Shown here in pieces: positions 20,591 through 29,968 of a DNA stretch of 54,236 nucleotides. The number at the start of each line of letters is the position of its first letter. The first letter of the stretch is position 1. The notes under the pieces were generated by a model. It did no database searches. It was not told the origin of the DNA and saw only the letters and a program-made list of their open reading frames with translations. The stretch comes from Chromera velia (lineage: Eukaryota; Sar; Chromeraceae): contig JAHBMJ010000195.1 in the NCBI GenBank assembly GCA_018398765.1, positions 1 to 54,236 on the forward strand, read 5' to 3'. Made by a program: the position numbers and the translations under genes.

Positions 20591-22691
20591 ACTCGCGCAC
20601 CGATAGCAAAGGGAGGGAGGCGAAAGAATGGACAGACAGGTAGTGGAGACGGCAAGAGATCAAAGCACAGAGACACAAACAGAAAAAAACGAAAGAAACC
20701 GAACGAAGAGGTGAAGAAGCCAGACAGACAGACAGACAGACAGACAGACTGACGATGGTGTTCTGTTCCCTCTTTGCGGGTCTGTACGAGAATCTGCCTT
20801 CCTTCCTGAGGAGATCTAGAGCCCGCACGGTGCCCCTCAGGGTATCGAACTGCAGCTGCGACACTGCAGGGGGGAGGTGTCTGTCTCTGTCCTTCTGCCC
20901 AGGAGCAGGCTGCTGGGGCGCATGGCTGACCAGCTGGAGGGCCTGGGCGTCCACTCCTGCAGCGATGCAGCGGCACAAACACGAGTGAGGTGCAATTGAG
21001 GTGTGCGTGCACAATGAATGCATTGTTGATAGTACAGTGTCCAGAGTCAGCTACAGGATTCCAATCTGAATTCAACTTGGGGATATGGCGGACAGTCATT
21101 CTGTCCGTTTTGCCGCGCCCGAGTTCCGCGCCCGAGTTTCGCGCTCGAGTTTCACGCTCGAGTTTCTCGGGCGCCGAGGTCCCATTTCTCGGGCGTCAGG
21201 CGTCAAAAACTCAGGCGCGTCGGGATCTCCGAAATCTCACCATGACGCAACTCAGTCGTCAAAAATCCAGATCTCGAGCACCGACAACGAGCAACTCGAG
21301 CGCATGCCGCCCACTGAAAACTCGGGCGCGCCCGAGTTTCACCGCGCCCGAGTTGGCCTTTTTGCGAAGGAAAAACTCGAGCGCGAAACTCGGGCGCGGA
21401 ACTCGGGCGCGGCAAAACGGACAGAATGACTGTCCGCCAGAATACTAGAGAGAAAGGATATCTATCTTTTCTTTTCTGGGCAGGCATGCACCCAGCCAGC
21501 CCCCAAGCAGGTGCACTGACCACCGACGGACCGACCGTTTTTCTTCAAGAATCCGTTCATGTGCTGGACGAACTCCTTCGCCTCCTTCTTGCTCATATGG
21601 GGGAGGCCGTACGTGTACAGACTCAGCTGGTAGGCTGGAGAGACAGCAACAGGCAGGCAGGGGGGCAGGCGGAGATGCAGAGAGGTTCATTCATGTACTG
21701 GATGTATGTATCATTCATGCACTGGATGTATGTATCATTCATGCACTGGATGGATGTATGTAGGTACGACGGGGGGCGATCGAAGAGAAAGGTGCGAGTT
21801 GAGACAGGAGGAGATGAGCGAAGAGGGAGAAAGAGCGGAAGGAAGAAGAAGGAGAGAACGAAGCCAGGGTTGAAGAATGAAGTTTGACACCCTCCTTGGT
21901 TTCTCTCTCGTTGTCTGTTGACAATCACAAATACTCTCTCTCTCTCTCTCTGTCTCTTTTCGTGCCTCCTCACCTCTCTGCTCTTGTGCCGCCTTCGTCT
22001 CTGCCGGACGGATCAGGTGGTCTGCAGGCAGGCAGAAAGACAGAGAGAGAGATAGGCATCGTGCAACCGTGCAATGATAATATGATATCCGTACAGCCAC
22101 CCAGTCATGCGCGCATTGCAATCTGCACAGGATTGCCTTTCAAGAAGAAACTGGGACTTCCTTCCCTTTCTGTCTCCACCGACCCCCACGCCTTCACTGC
22201 ATGAATGCATGCATGCATGCTTATATCGTTACAACACAACGAAAGCTTCAGGGAGGCAGGCCTTGACTGCTTCCATTGAATTGGATTGACGCTTCCCTCT
22301 TCCCTCCATAGCAACAACAAGGAAGGCCGCAAGCAAGGAAGGAAGGAGGCAAATGGACAAAGGAACAGGAGACAGACAGACAGACAGACAGACTGACTGA
22401 CTGACTGCGTCTATCGATTTCCTTCAGGAGTGTGTTGTACATCCGGCAGGCTTTCTCGACGTCCCACCCTGGCTTGTCCTTGTTGCCTCCCCTCCCGCCC
22501 CCCTCCTTCTCCTTGAAAGAAAGTAACGCTATGCGAACAATACTGCAAGAAAGAACGCAAAGAGAAGCGAGAAATGCGAAAGACACGTCAGAGGCTTCCA
22601 GAAGCTGTTTCTCAAATGAACTTTTTTTGAGTAGGCGAGAGAGAATACAGATTTCCTTCTCTGTTTTGAAGTGCTTCTTGGGATGAACGCA

Positions 22692-22739
<48 letters not shown>

Positions 22740-22753
22740 CAGAGACAGAGACA

Positions 22754-22792
<39 letters not shown>

Positions 22793-25700
22793 GCCCCGGA
22801 GAGGAGAGACAGTCTCTCTCGATTCGGTGTGGGTGTGGATATTGTCTGTCTGTCGGTCGGTCTGCCCCCCTGCCTATCTGAGGGTACTGGCGGATTTGGA
22901 CTCTGCATCTGCTGACTTGGAAGGAAGGAAGGAAGGAAGAGTTCAACAAAAGACAAGAAAAGAAAAGAAAAGAAAAGAAAAGAAAGGGAAATGCAGGGCG
23001 CCCTTCCTCTCCTCTCCTCTCCTCTTCTCTCCTCTCCTCTTCTCTCCTCTCCTCTTCTCTTCTCTCCTCTTCTCTCCTGTCCTCTTCTCTCCTCTCCTCT
23101 CCTCTCCTCTTCTCTCCTCTCCTCTCCTCTTCTCTCCTCTTCTCTCCTCTCCTCTCCTCTTCTCTCCTCTCCTCTTCTCTCCTCGCCTTTTCTCTCCTCT
23201 CCTCTTCTCTCCTCTCCTCTTCTCTCCTCTCCTCTCCTCTCCTCTCCTCTTCTCTCCTCTCCTCTTCTCTTCTCTCCTCTTCTCTCCTCTCCTCTTCTCT
23301 CCTCTTCTCTCCTCTTCTCTCCTCTCCTCTCCTCTTCTCTCCTCTCCTCTTCTCTCCTCTTCTCTCCTCTCCTCTTCTCTCCTCTCCTCTTCTCTCCTCT
23401 CCTCTTCTCTCCTCTCGTCTTCTCTCCTCTCGTCTTCTCTCCTCTCCTCTCCTCTCCTCTTCTCTTCTCTCCTCTCCTCTCCTCTCCTCTCCTCTTCTCT
23501 CCTCTCCTCTTCTCTCCTCTCCTCTCCTCTCCTCTCCTCTTCTCTCCTCTCCTCTTCTCTCCTCTCCTCTTCTCTCCTCTTCTCTCCTCTTCTCTCCTCT
23601 CCTCTCCTCTCCTCTTCTCTTCTCTCCTCTCCTCTTCTCTCCTCTTCTCTCCTCTCCTCTCCTCTTCTCTCCTCTCCTCTTCTCTCCTCTTCTCTCCTCT
23701 CCTCTCCTCTTCTCTCCTCTCCTCTCCTCTTCTCTCTGCACAGGATGGGTCCTCCACGACCGCTTCATTCAATTCATTCATCCATCCATCGATCCAGCCA
23801 TCCATCACACTTGTTTGTTTGTTTGTTGATTTTTCATTTTTGCCCTACTCCCTCCCTCCCTCATTCGTGACTGACTGACTGACTTCAAGTCAGCAAACTG
23901 CGAGACGGCTCTTCTCCACTGCTTCTCCCTCTCCTTCCTTGCGACTTCAAACCACGCCCCCGCAGCTCCCGTCAGAGCCCTGTGACGCTCCCCGTTCGGC
24001 CCCACGAGGTCGGCCCCCTCCGGGTGATTCACGAGTGCAATCAGCATCTTCGGCAGGGAGGGCGCGGGTCCGGGCGGCCGTCGCGTCCTCGGAAGCTCCG
24101 ACCGGGACTTGATGCGATCGCATACGCGCCTGCAGCAGCCAGTGTAAATGTGTGTCAAGCCGTGCGTATTTGCTTCGATCTGTGTCGGCTTTGAGAGAAA
24201 GAAATTGTTTCCCTTCCCGCACATCACATGAGGGCCCTCCCTTTCTCAATTCGTCACAGCAGCTGTCGAAGAAGTGAAGAGGCCGCAGAAGGATGGAGTT
24301 TTGTCTTCAAAAGAGAAAGAAGACTTGTACGTCTGTGAAGGATACATAACTATGGCACTTGAGAAAAGACCGCGAAAGGCCGAGCTTCCACAGCCATACA
24401 GCCAGTCTCCCCATTTAGACGAGACGAGACCTGCAGCAAACCTACTCACCTGAAAACTTCACAGGCGTCCTCTATAGCTGGTCTCATTGACAAAAGTTCC
24501 TCTCCGTCCCCGCTTCGCGTGAAGGCAAAAAAGAGCATATAGCAATTCCCCGTCTTTCCAGGACCAACGCTGTCACTCAACGGCCCGTCATTGTCTCCGT
24601 AGAGGTCCAAGTCGCTCTGCATTCACTCACTCATAGGAACACAAACAATCAGACTCAGCCACATACACAGATAGATGCGCGTGCCTGTATGCACATGAAG
24701 ACACGCTCACAGGCATCAACACACGCGCCCGCACCTACACGTGCACTTAATTCTGTAAAAAACGCATACACATGCAACGAGCATGCAAGAGAGAGATAAA
24801 CCGGCAGCCAGACAGACAGGCAGGCAGGCAGGCAGGCAGGCAGAGAGAAACACAACACATGCGAGAAGGAGAGCAACGGGACCAAACCAAGGAAGAGGCA
24901 CGCAGCCAAACAAACAAACAAACGAAAAACAAATATGACAATGAAATGAACGTCTGTCTGACCAATCCGAAGGGGCCCCCAGGCATCATCATTAAAAAAA
25001 AAAATGCAATAAAAAATCAAAAAATTATTTTAAAAAATCAAACGGACCAATCCGAAGGGGCCCCCAGGCATCATCATCCACACCAGCTGCCAGCACGTCC
25101 ACTTGAACAGGACCTTGGGCGCCGTCTCCTTCTCTTTCTCCTTCTCCCCCTTTTCATTCTCCGAGTGTCCCCCCTTCTCTTTCTTCGCGGCTGCCTCGAC
25201 CAACTCCACCTCCCCCTCTATCTCCTCCATCAGGTCCCTCACCGTCGGGCAGTTGTTGACAGCCAGAAGGAGACGGCAGAGCGCAGGGAGACGAAGCAGC
25301 GTCTCTAAAGACGGACACACTTTCGATTGCCGTCTCTGCTTCGGCTGTTGAGGGGTCTCTGCCCCCATCTTCCGCTGCGGTGCCTCCACAGTGCCCCCTC
25401 CTCCGCCTGCTGGGTGTGGGTGCAGCGTTGCGGGCCCATTGGCTGCCTGCGGGCCGTCTCCTCCTCCTCCCAGCAGCACAACGGGTTGATTCGAAGAAGA
25501 GATAGGGGAACGCGCTGACTGGGAGGTTGATGAGGAGGGGGCTCCCCCTCCAGCTGCTCCTCCTCCTTGGGGCGGCACCCCTTTTGCATTGAGCATCATC
25601 TCGGCAAGAGACAACCCCCTCCCGTCTGCAGCTGCCACTGCCGCAAGGACGGCATGTAACTCGGGGTCAATAACTTCTGCTTGTGCTGCTGCTCCTGACT

Positions 25701-26770
25701 CGGCTTGGGGGGGTGCAACAGATGTCCCCTCCCCGACATTGGAAGATTCGGCGGTAGTGGTCGGGACCCGTAAACCGGTCTGCAGTCCTCCCACAATCCC
25801 ACTAACGGAATCAGATTCGTCCCCCCACCCGACGGGGTTCAGAGCATCTGACGCAGAGGCAGAAGCCGAACGGGAGTGAGAAGAAGGAGAGACATTTCCA
25901 CCGAGACCCTCCATATCTTCGGCCCCCCACTCACTTTCTCTGTCTCCCCCCCTCGTGTCCCCGTCCCCATGCCCATCAGGCGGAAGCCCCGACCCCTCAG
26001 GCCCCCCACCGGAGACGGCCCCTTTTTTTGAAGAATTCCGATGGAGAACAGTGAGGCCTTCCCGACTCTGGTGCTCGGGTTCCTCCGGTAGGGCCTCTTC
26101 CTGGGCAGCTAGGGGAAGCTCAGGGGACTGCTTGGAAAGGGAGTCCTCCTTCGTGTATGGGGGTACAGCGGCCGTAGTTTGGTTGTGTGTATGCTGCTGC
26201 TGAGTGGAGTTTTGGGAGAGGCTTCTGTGTAACGGCGCGTTGAGAACTGCCCTCATCTGGTTACGAGAGGACGTGCGGGCGGGTGGAGGAGCCGCGTGGC
26301 TTTGTTGCTGTTGCTGCTGTTGCAGGTGCACCTCTCCCTGCTGCGGCGATGCTTTGAGGAGACCGGCGGGGTAGGGGGTGGAGGAGGGGGACATGGCTGC
26401 CCCCGGCACGTCAGCCAAGACGGGAGGAGGGTAAGGGAGGTTGGTAGAGTTCGTTCTGGACACCCCCCCAAGAGAATGGGAAGGGGAGGCAGAGGGCATC
26501 ACAGGATTCGTTGGCAGAGGAGGAAGAGCAGCGTCCGCAGCAGAAGGGGACAAGCCATATTGAGCGTTCGGCTGTGATGTTTGTTGTTGAGGTGGGTATT
26601 GTTGGCTGTTTGTCTGGCCGGGCATCTGGAAGCTTTCTGCTGTCTGATTGAGACCCCCAGCCATGGGGTTCATGTGGGGATACTGAGGGGAGGGGGCACG
26701 GACGGAGGCGGAGTGACTCGAGGAAGTGGCGGTGCCGGCATAGGCGGTCGCACGCTGCAGAAGGGGAACG

Positions 26771-26808
<38 letters not shown>

Positions 26809-27560
26809 CGCGCATATGCACGCATATACACACATGAACACGATCTGTTTCTGTCACACCACTCCAGCAGTTCTTCATACACATACCCGGACACTTACAG
26901 GCATCTCCATGCATAGGGGAGAACGAGAGACTTAGCTTTATGCACGGGAGAAAGAGAAAGAGACGCTTCTGCTATTCCACAGAGAAGAGCTAGGATGAAC
27001 AGTCAATCGACCTGTCTACCCCTCAATCAACTCTGTCTCTCTGACTGACTGACTGACTCTCACTCTCTTCCCTGATTTGGGCTTGCGTTTACTTTCATAC
27101 AGTATGAAAGTATTCTGTATGAAAGTAAACGCATGCTCTGACTGACTGACTCTCAGTCTCCTCCCTGATTTGGGCTTGCACCGCCTCTGTTGCAGCCCCC
27201 GAGGCCACAGTCTCCTGCGGGATGAGTCTCCAGAGTCCCGCCACGCTCTGCAGGGCGGCCTCAAGTTTGGCCTCCAGGACCCTTCGGCCCTCGTCTGCCT
27301 CCTTGATCTGCGCGTTCAACTGCAGCAGTCATTGGTTCAACCAGACACACTGATTGAAAGAGAAGGGAAATGGACAGCTGCCTATGAAAATTTATTTATT
27401 TCGTCTGCCTCCTTGATCTGCGCGTTCAACTGCAGCAATCATTGGTTCGACCAGACACACCGTGTGCAAAGAAAAGAAAGCAACAAAGAAATGCGGTGAA
27501 CGTACTGCACTCAGAGTTAGTTGCTATCTATGTACATGGAAGGAATGAGGCGCCTGTGTG

Positions 27561-27659
<99 letters not shown>

Positions 27660-28930
27660 TCCTTTGTGTTTTCTTTGGCGGATGCGGGATCCGTACTTTG
27701 TGAGGAATCACACAGACAGGCAGACAGACAGATAGACAGACAGACAGACAGACAGATAGACAGACAGATAGACAGACTATATGTTTGTTCTTCTTCTCCC
27801 TCTTTCTCTTCATGAACACCACAGACAAAAAGAAAGAAAGAACAAAGACAAAGGAACAGCACCAACAATCAAACAGCGTGGGCAGACAGACAGACAGACT
27901 ATATGTTTCTTCTTCTTCTCCCTCTTTTTCTTCGTGAACACAACAGACAAAAAGAAAGAAAGAAAGAAAGAACAAAGACAAAAGAACAGCACCAACAATC
28001 AAACAACGTGGGCAGGGGGCCCGAAAGGTGAGAGTTAAGCGCCCCTTGCCTCTCCACCTCCCGACAGACTTTCACGTGATCACTGGTTTCACACGCTACT
28101 CCTCTGCTGCTTCCACTCAAGACAAGGAAGAGAAAAAAAGGGAAGACAAGAAAACTCAACAAGTAAAAAAAGAAAAAAGAAAAAAAGAAGGAAAACTGCA
28201 CGTGGGGACCGGCACCGTCAGACAGACAGACAGAATGCCTAACTAACTGACCTTGTCCAGACGTGTGAGGAAGTTCTCAGAGACAGAATTCAAAAATTCC
28301 TCCAGACAGGGCACCTTGTCCACATCGGGTTGAGTCGGGTCGATCCCCTTGTCGCACACGAACGTGGACACCTTCCGCAGCTGTACGTTCTTCCGGGGGC
28401 AGCACGCGCACTTCCCGTCGGGTATTATTTCGGGAAGAGAGGGAGAGGGAACGGGGGGGGGGNGGTTGTACTGAGGGGGGGGGGCTCCAAGAAGGCACTA
28501 CTTGGGCGGAGGGGTGGGTCAGAAGAGGGGGCGGTGGAATTGCCCCCCGCGATGCCGAAGACCCCGGGGGCGGTTGTTGCGCCTGCAGGGGCATTCCTCC
28601 TAAGTAGGGCCCTGGCATGCTTTCACTGAATTGGGCCCCGGGGGGGGCCTGGGGCTGCTGCTGCTGCTGATACCAAGACGAGGATGTCCTGGAATCGAAG
28701 TGTAAAAGCCCGGGGGGGGGACCCTCAGGAGGGGCAGGGGAACGGCCAGCGAGACCGGAGACGGAGGCTGAAGATGGAAGCCCCATTGCCCCCGCACCTC
28801 TGTGGTAGGTCCCTGGCTGATTAGTGTGTGTGAGCCCCCCTCCTTGGCTGTACGTGGGTGCCCCCGATGAATCGTATGGAGACCTCCTAGGGCCCCCCTG
28901 TGCGTTCTTCTGCTGGGTCTCGTCTGACAT
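15684..28930 (-). CDS. Large multi-exon gene, unrecognised Ser/Pro/Gln-rich protein (over 2,000 residues)
   Basis: Exons assigned from splice sites and matching phases, 5' to 3': 28252-28930, 27143-27319, 25084-26754, 24450-24616, 23884-24129, unresolved short exon(s) in 22512-23883, 22406-22511, 21976-22017 extended to about 22023, 21521-21626, 20754-20956, 19424-20219, 18779-18852, 18361-18480, 17324-17899, 15684-17048. From 21626 to the stop every phase agrees. The protein alternates low-complexity tracts with conserved-looking helical segments. No signal peptide or named domain was recognised. Its start faces the S28 peptidase gene. Introns carry CA, GA, TCAG and pyrimidine repeats, and 8 of about 13 donors begin GTCAG. 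The exon model is an inference from sequence alone, and the part between 22.5 and 23.9 kb is weak. Confidence 0.7.
17324..18852 (-). CDS. Three exons of the large gene (18779-18852, 18361-18480, 17324-17899)
   Basis: The spliced reading across the first two gives [16 protein letters not shown] followed by [20 protein letters not shown] and [17 protein letters not shown]. This is a convincing continuous amphipathic stretch that supports the junction. The third starts [20 protein letters not shown] and ends in Gly and Ser homopolymers and [14 protein letters not shown]. Donors are GTCAGT, GTGAGT and GTGGGT. The intron at 17900-18360 holds a 36-bp minisatellite and a CA repeat. Confidence 0.7.
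18110..18290. repeat. 36-bp minisatellite, five copies
   Basis: The unit starts gttctccacgaggggaaaaa and ends tgaatgagggagaaga. Five copies lie head to tail with a few substitutions and a 1-bp insertion, inside an intron of the large gene. A CA repeat lies at about 18022-18050. Confidence 0.9.
18959..19134. repeat. GA and CA microsatellites in an intron
   Basis: A GA/GGA-rich run spans about 18978-19036 and a CA run spans about 19100-19134. Similar CA runs occur at 17246-17294, 20562-20580 and 26773-26806 in other introns of the same gene. Confidence 0.85.
19424..20219 (-). CDS. Exon of the large gene with acidic helix and Ser-rich tail
   Basis: It begins after acceptor gtgcag with [20 protein letters not shown] and [10 protein letters not shown], then [18 protein letters not shown], a likely helix. 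About 170 Ser/Gly/Thr-rich residues follow with an SSSSSSSS run and an [13 protein letters not shown] patch. The donor is GTCAGAG, phase 1, matched by the next exon. Confidence 0.68.
21086..21439. mobile_element. MITE with 67-bp perfect terminal inverted repeats
   Basis: The element is 354 bp. The first 67 bases, beginning TGGCGGACAGTCATTCTGTC, are repeated perfectly inverted at the right end (21373-21439). Inside each arm the word CGCCCGAGTT or CGCTCGAGTT recurs, giving about ten copies in both orientations. The terminal CGGACAG-TCATT-CTGTCCG is itself a hairpin. It lies in an intron of the large gene, where either strand would fold in the transcript. No clear target duplication was found. 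Confidence 0.8.
21521..22511 (-). CDS. Short helical exons of the large gene (22406-22511, ~21976-22023, 21521-21626)
   Basis: The first encodes [20 protein letters not shown] and ends at GTCAGTCAGTCAG. The second encodes [15 protein letters not shown] with donor GTGAGG. The third encodes [19 protein letters not shown] and [16 protein letters not shown], then donor GTCAGTG. Phase between the second and third is unresolved: either the tandem donors of the first exon or an alternative acceptor 5 nt inside the third (ctgag) must be used. The third joins the next exon (20754-20956, [17 protein letters not shown]) in phase. Confidence 0.6.
22692..22793. repeat. GA/GACA microsatellite
   Basis: GA dinucleotides are interrupted by gaca words. 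The tract lies in an intron of the large gene, downstream in transcript order of the pentamer tract. Confidence 0.85.
23006..23737. repeat. Homopyrimidine tract of CCTCT and TCTCT pentamers (~730 bp)
   Basis: Nearly every 5-bp block is CCTCT or TCTCT, with rare exceptions such as cctgt, cgtct and cctcg. The minus strand, which is the sense strand of the surrounding gene, is almost pure purine. Six-frame translation gives long Ser/Leu/Pro or Arg/Glu ORFs that are artefacts of the repeat. Confidence 0.95.
23884..24616 (-). CDS. Two adjoining exons of the large gene (24450-24616 and 23884-24129)
   Basis: The first exon opens [20 protein letters not shown], continues through [17 protein letters not shown], and ends AIEDACEVF plus two bases at donor GTGAGT. 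The second begins at acceptor ctgcag and completes an Arg codon, reading [17 protein letters not shown] and [20 protein letters not shown], with [17 protein letters not shown] later. The phases match exactly. The donor sits in GTCAGTCAGTCAGTC, so four alternative donors exist 4 nt apart. Confidence 0.68.
24961..25077. repeat. 32-bp direct duplication next to the exon 3 donor
   Basis: The word accaatccgaaggggccccc with 12 further bases occurs identically at 24961-24992 and 25046-25077, separated by an A/T-rich spacer. Confidence 0.85.
25084..26754 (-). CDS. Longest low-complexity exon of the large gene
   Basis: It has 557 codons, phase 0 at both ends. Acceptor ctgcag|CGTGCG, donor CTG|GTGTGG. 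It is Ser/Pro/Gln/Gly-rich with a QQQQQQQ run near 26310 and acidic and basic patches. An ordered segment lies near its end ([20 protein letters not shown]), then ALVEAAAK-type charged helices and [12 protein letters not shown] 32-bp piece of the adjoining donor region is duplicated downstream in the intron. Confidence 0.68.
27047..27460. repeat. Duplicated edges of a coiled-coil exon with an 18-bp hairpin
   Basis: The 5' edge of the exon with its acceptor (27291-27350) is repeated at 27401-27460 (58 of 60 identical). The 3' edge with its donor (27140-27179) is repeated at 27047-27086 (38 of 40). A perfect 18-bp inverted repeat, gcgtttactttcatacag at 27085-27102 and its complement at 27115-27132, lies between the two 3'-edge copies. 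Confidence 0.88.
27143..27319 (-). CDS. Coiled-coil exon of the large gene
   Basis: The acceptor is ctgcag|TTGAAC. The encoded segment [20 protein letters not shown] and what follows has heptad-like spacing. Three donors spaced 4 nt apart (GTCAGT, GTCAGT, GTCAGA) end the exon. Only the third gives phase 0, which the next exon needs. Both edges of this exon are duplicated nearby (27047-27086 and 27401-27460). Confidence 0.65.
27566..27776. repeat. CT, GT and GACA microsatellites upstream of the coiled-coil exon
   Basis: A CT run spans 27566-27596, GT runs span 27604-27652, and cagacaga words span 27710-27776. A ~90-bp stretch with atatgtttgttcttcttctc at 27779 recurs at 27899, so part of this intron is itself duplicated. 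Confidence 0.85.
28252..28930 (-). CDS. First coding exon of the large gene
   Basis: It starts at ATG 28930 ([13 protein letters not shown]). About 150 residues are Pro/Gln/Ser-rich and probably disordered, including a QQQQQ run. The exon then ends in an ordered Cys-containing segment with [20 protein letters not shown] and [15 protein letters not shown] before the donor GTCAGT. An N at 28463 lies in a G-run. The exon is 679 positions long with the N and 678 without it, and only 678 keeps the start and the conserved end in one frame. The N is therefore probably a spurious extra base. Confidence 0.72.
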
Positions 28931-29968
28931 TGGGGCAAGAAAGAGGAGAGGCTATCAAGGGAGAGACCGTCCCTTCTGCTCTCTTCTCTTCTCCGGTGGA
29001 GGCCCCCTCTCCTCTCCTCTCCTGGCTATGCGACAATCAGCCTGCATGGAGTAAGCACCCACAGGACAAAATGGAAATGGAAGCTGAGGCCTTTTCTTCA
29101 TGAACGGAAGTGAACGTGTAAACAGGGGGGAAGGAGGTGAGAGTGATTTTTGTTGGAGAAAGGAAGAGAGTGAGAACGGAAGAGATGAATGAGTTTCCAG
29201 AAGAAGCACCTGCTGACCTCCGCTGTTTGAAGAGTGCCCACGACCGTCAACCTGCTGTCGTTTCTTCCAAAAGGCCCCAGCCCAACAAAAGCAACGCAAG
29301 AGAGAAGCGAACCCGGCAACTGAAATAGCTATCTGTACATTTTCGGCGCCAGGGAAGAAGACCAATATAGAACGCAGAAACGGTCCCCGGAACGAACTTC
29401 GACTTACAGTCACTCTCTCTCCAGCTTGAATGGATCCAACACCACCCTATTCCTTCTTTGAGCACAAAGGAAGCACAGACATGCACAAGAAACAAAATAC
29501 AAAATGGTGAGCTCAGTCTGAGCTGGCTCTGGAACTCTTAAAGCTTTCTTGCAAGCTTGGGACGGAAAATCGGGACAGAGCAGACAAATGCCTCTCAAGC
29601 ATGTGCGCGAGAGGGGACGTATGATTTCTGCTGGGACGGAGAATTGTGGAGGAGACAGTCAGACACCGATAGTTTTCGGGAAGTGAAAGAGCTCTTACAT
29701 GCTCTTACAGCTTGAGCAATGAGCAGTCTCCAAAAAGTGTGTGTGACAGCCCCGCGACAGGCAGAATTCGAGCCGGCGCGCGCGGCCGGGGGGGCGTGCA
29801 TGCATGCATGGGGCGGGCCGCCCCGCGGCCTGCGGTGCAGACCAAGTCGCGGATCGAGGGGACGGACAGTCACGGACTCAGAGCTTCCGCCGGACTCGGC
29901 GAAGAGACAAAGAGACCAACAGAGCATAGAACGAAGAGAGGAGAGCCACATAGTCGGAAAACCCCACG
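28931..29968. promoter_or_regulatory. Shared upstream region between two divergent genes
   Basis: These 1,038 bp separate the start codons of the minus-strand large gene and the plus-strand S28 peptidase gene. They must hold both 5' UTRs and promoters, unless an upstream noncoding exon exists. A GC-rich island with gcatgcatgcatg words lies at 29770-29840, nearer the peptidase start. No convincing TATA box was found, and no ORF was accepted. Confidence 0.5.

Noticed and set aside
22671-23878. Long ORFs of Ser/Leu/Pro (plus) and Arg/Glu/Lys (minus) composition, up to about 500 codons
   Set aside because: They are translations of the CCTCT/TCTCT pentamer tract, which has no stops in most frames. 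No unique sequence or start context supports coding.
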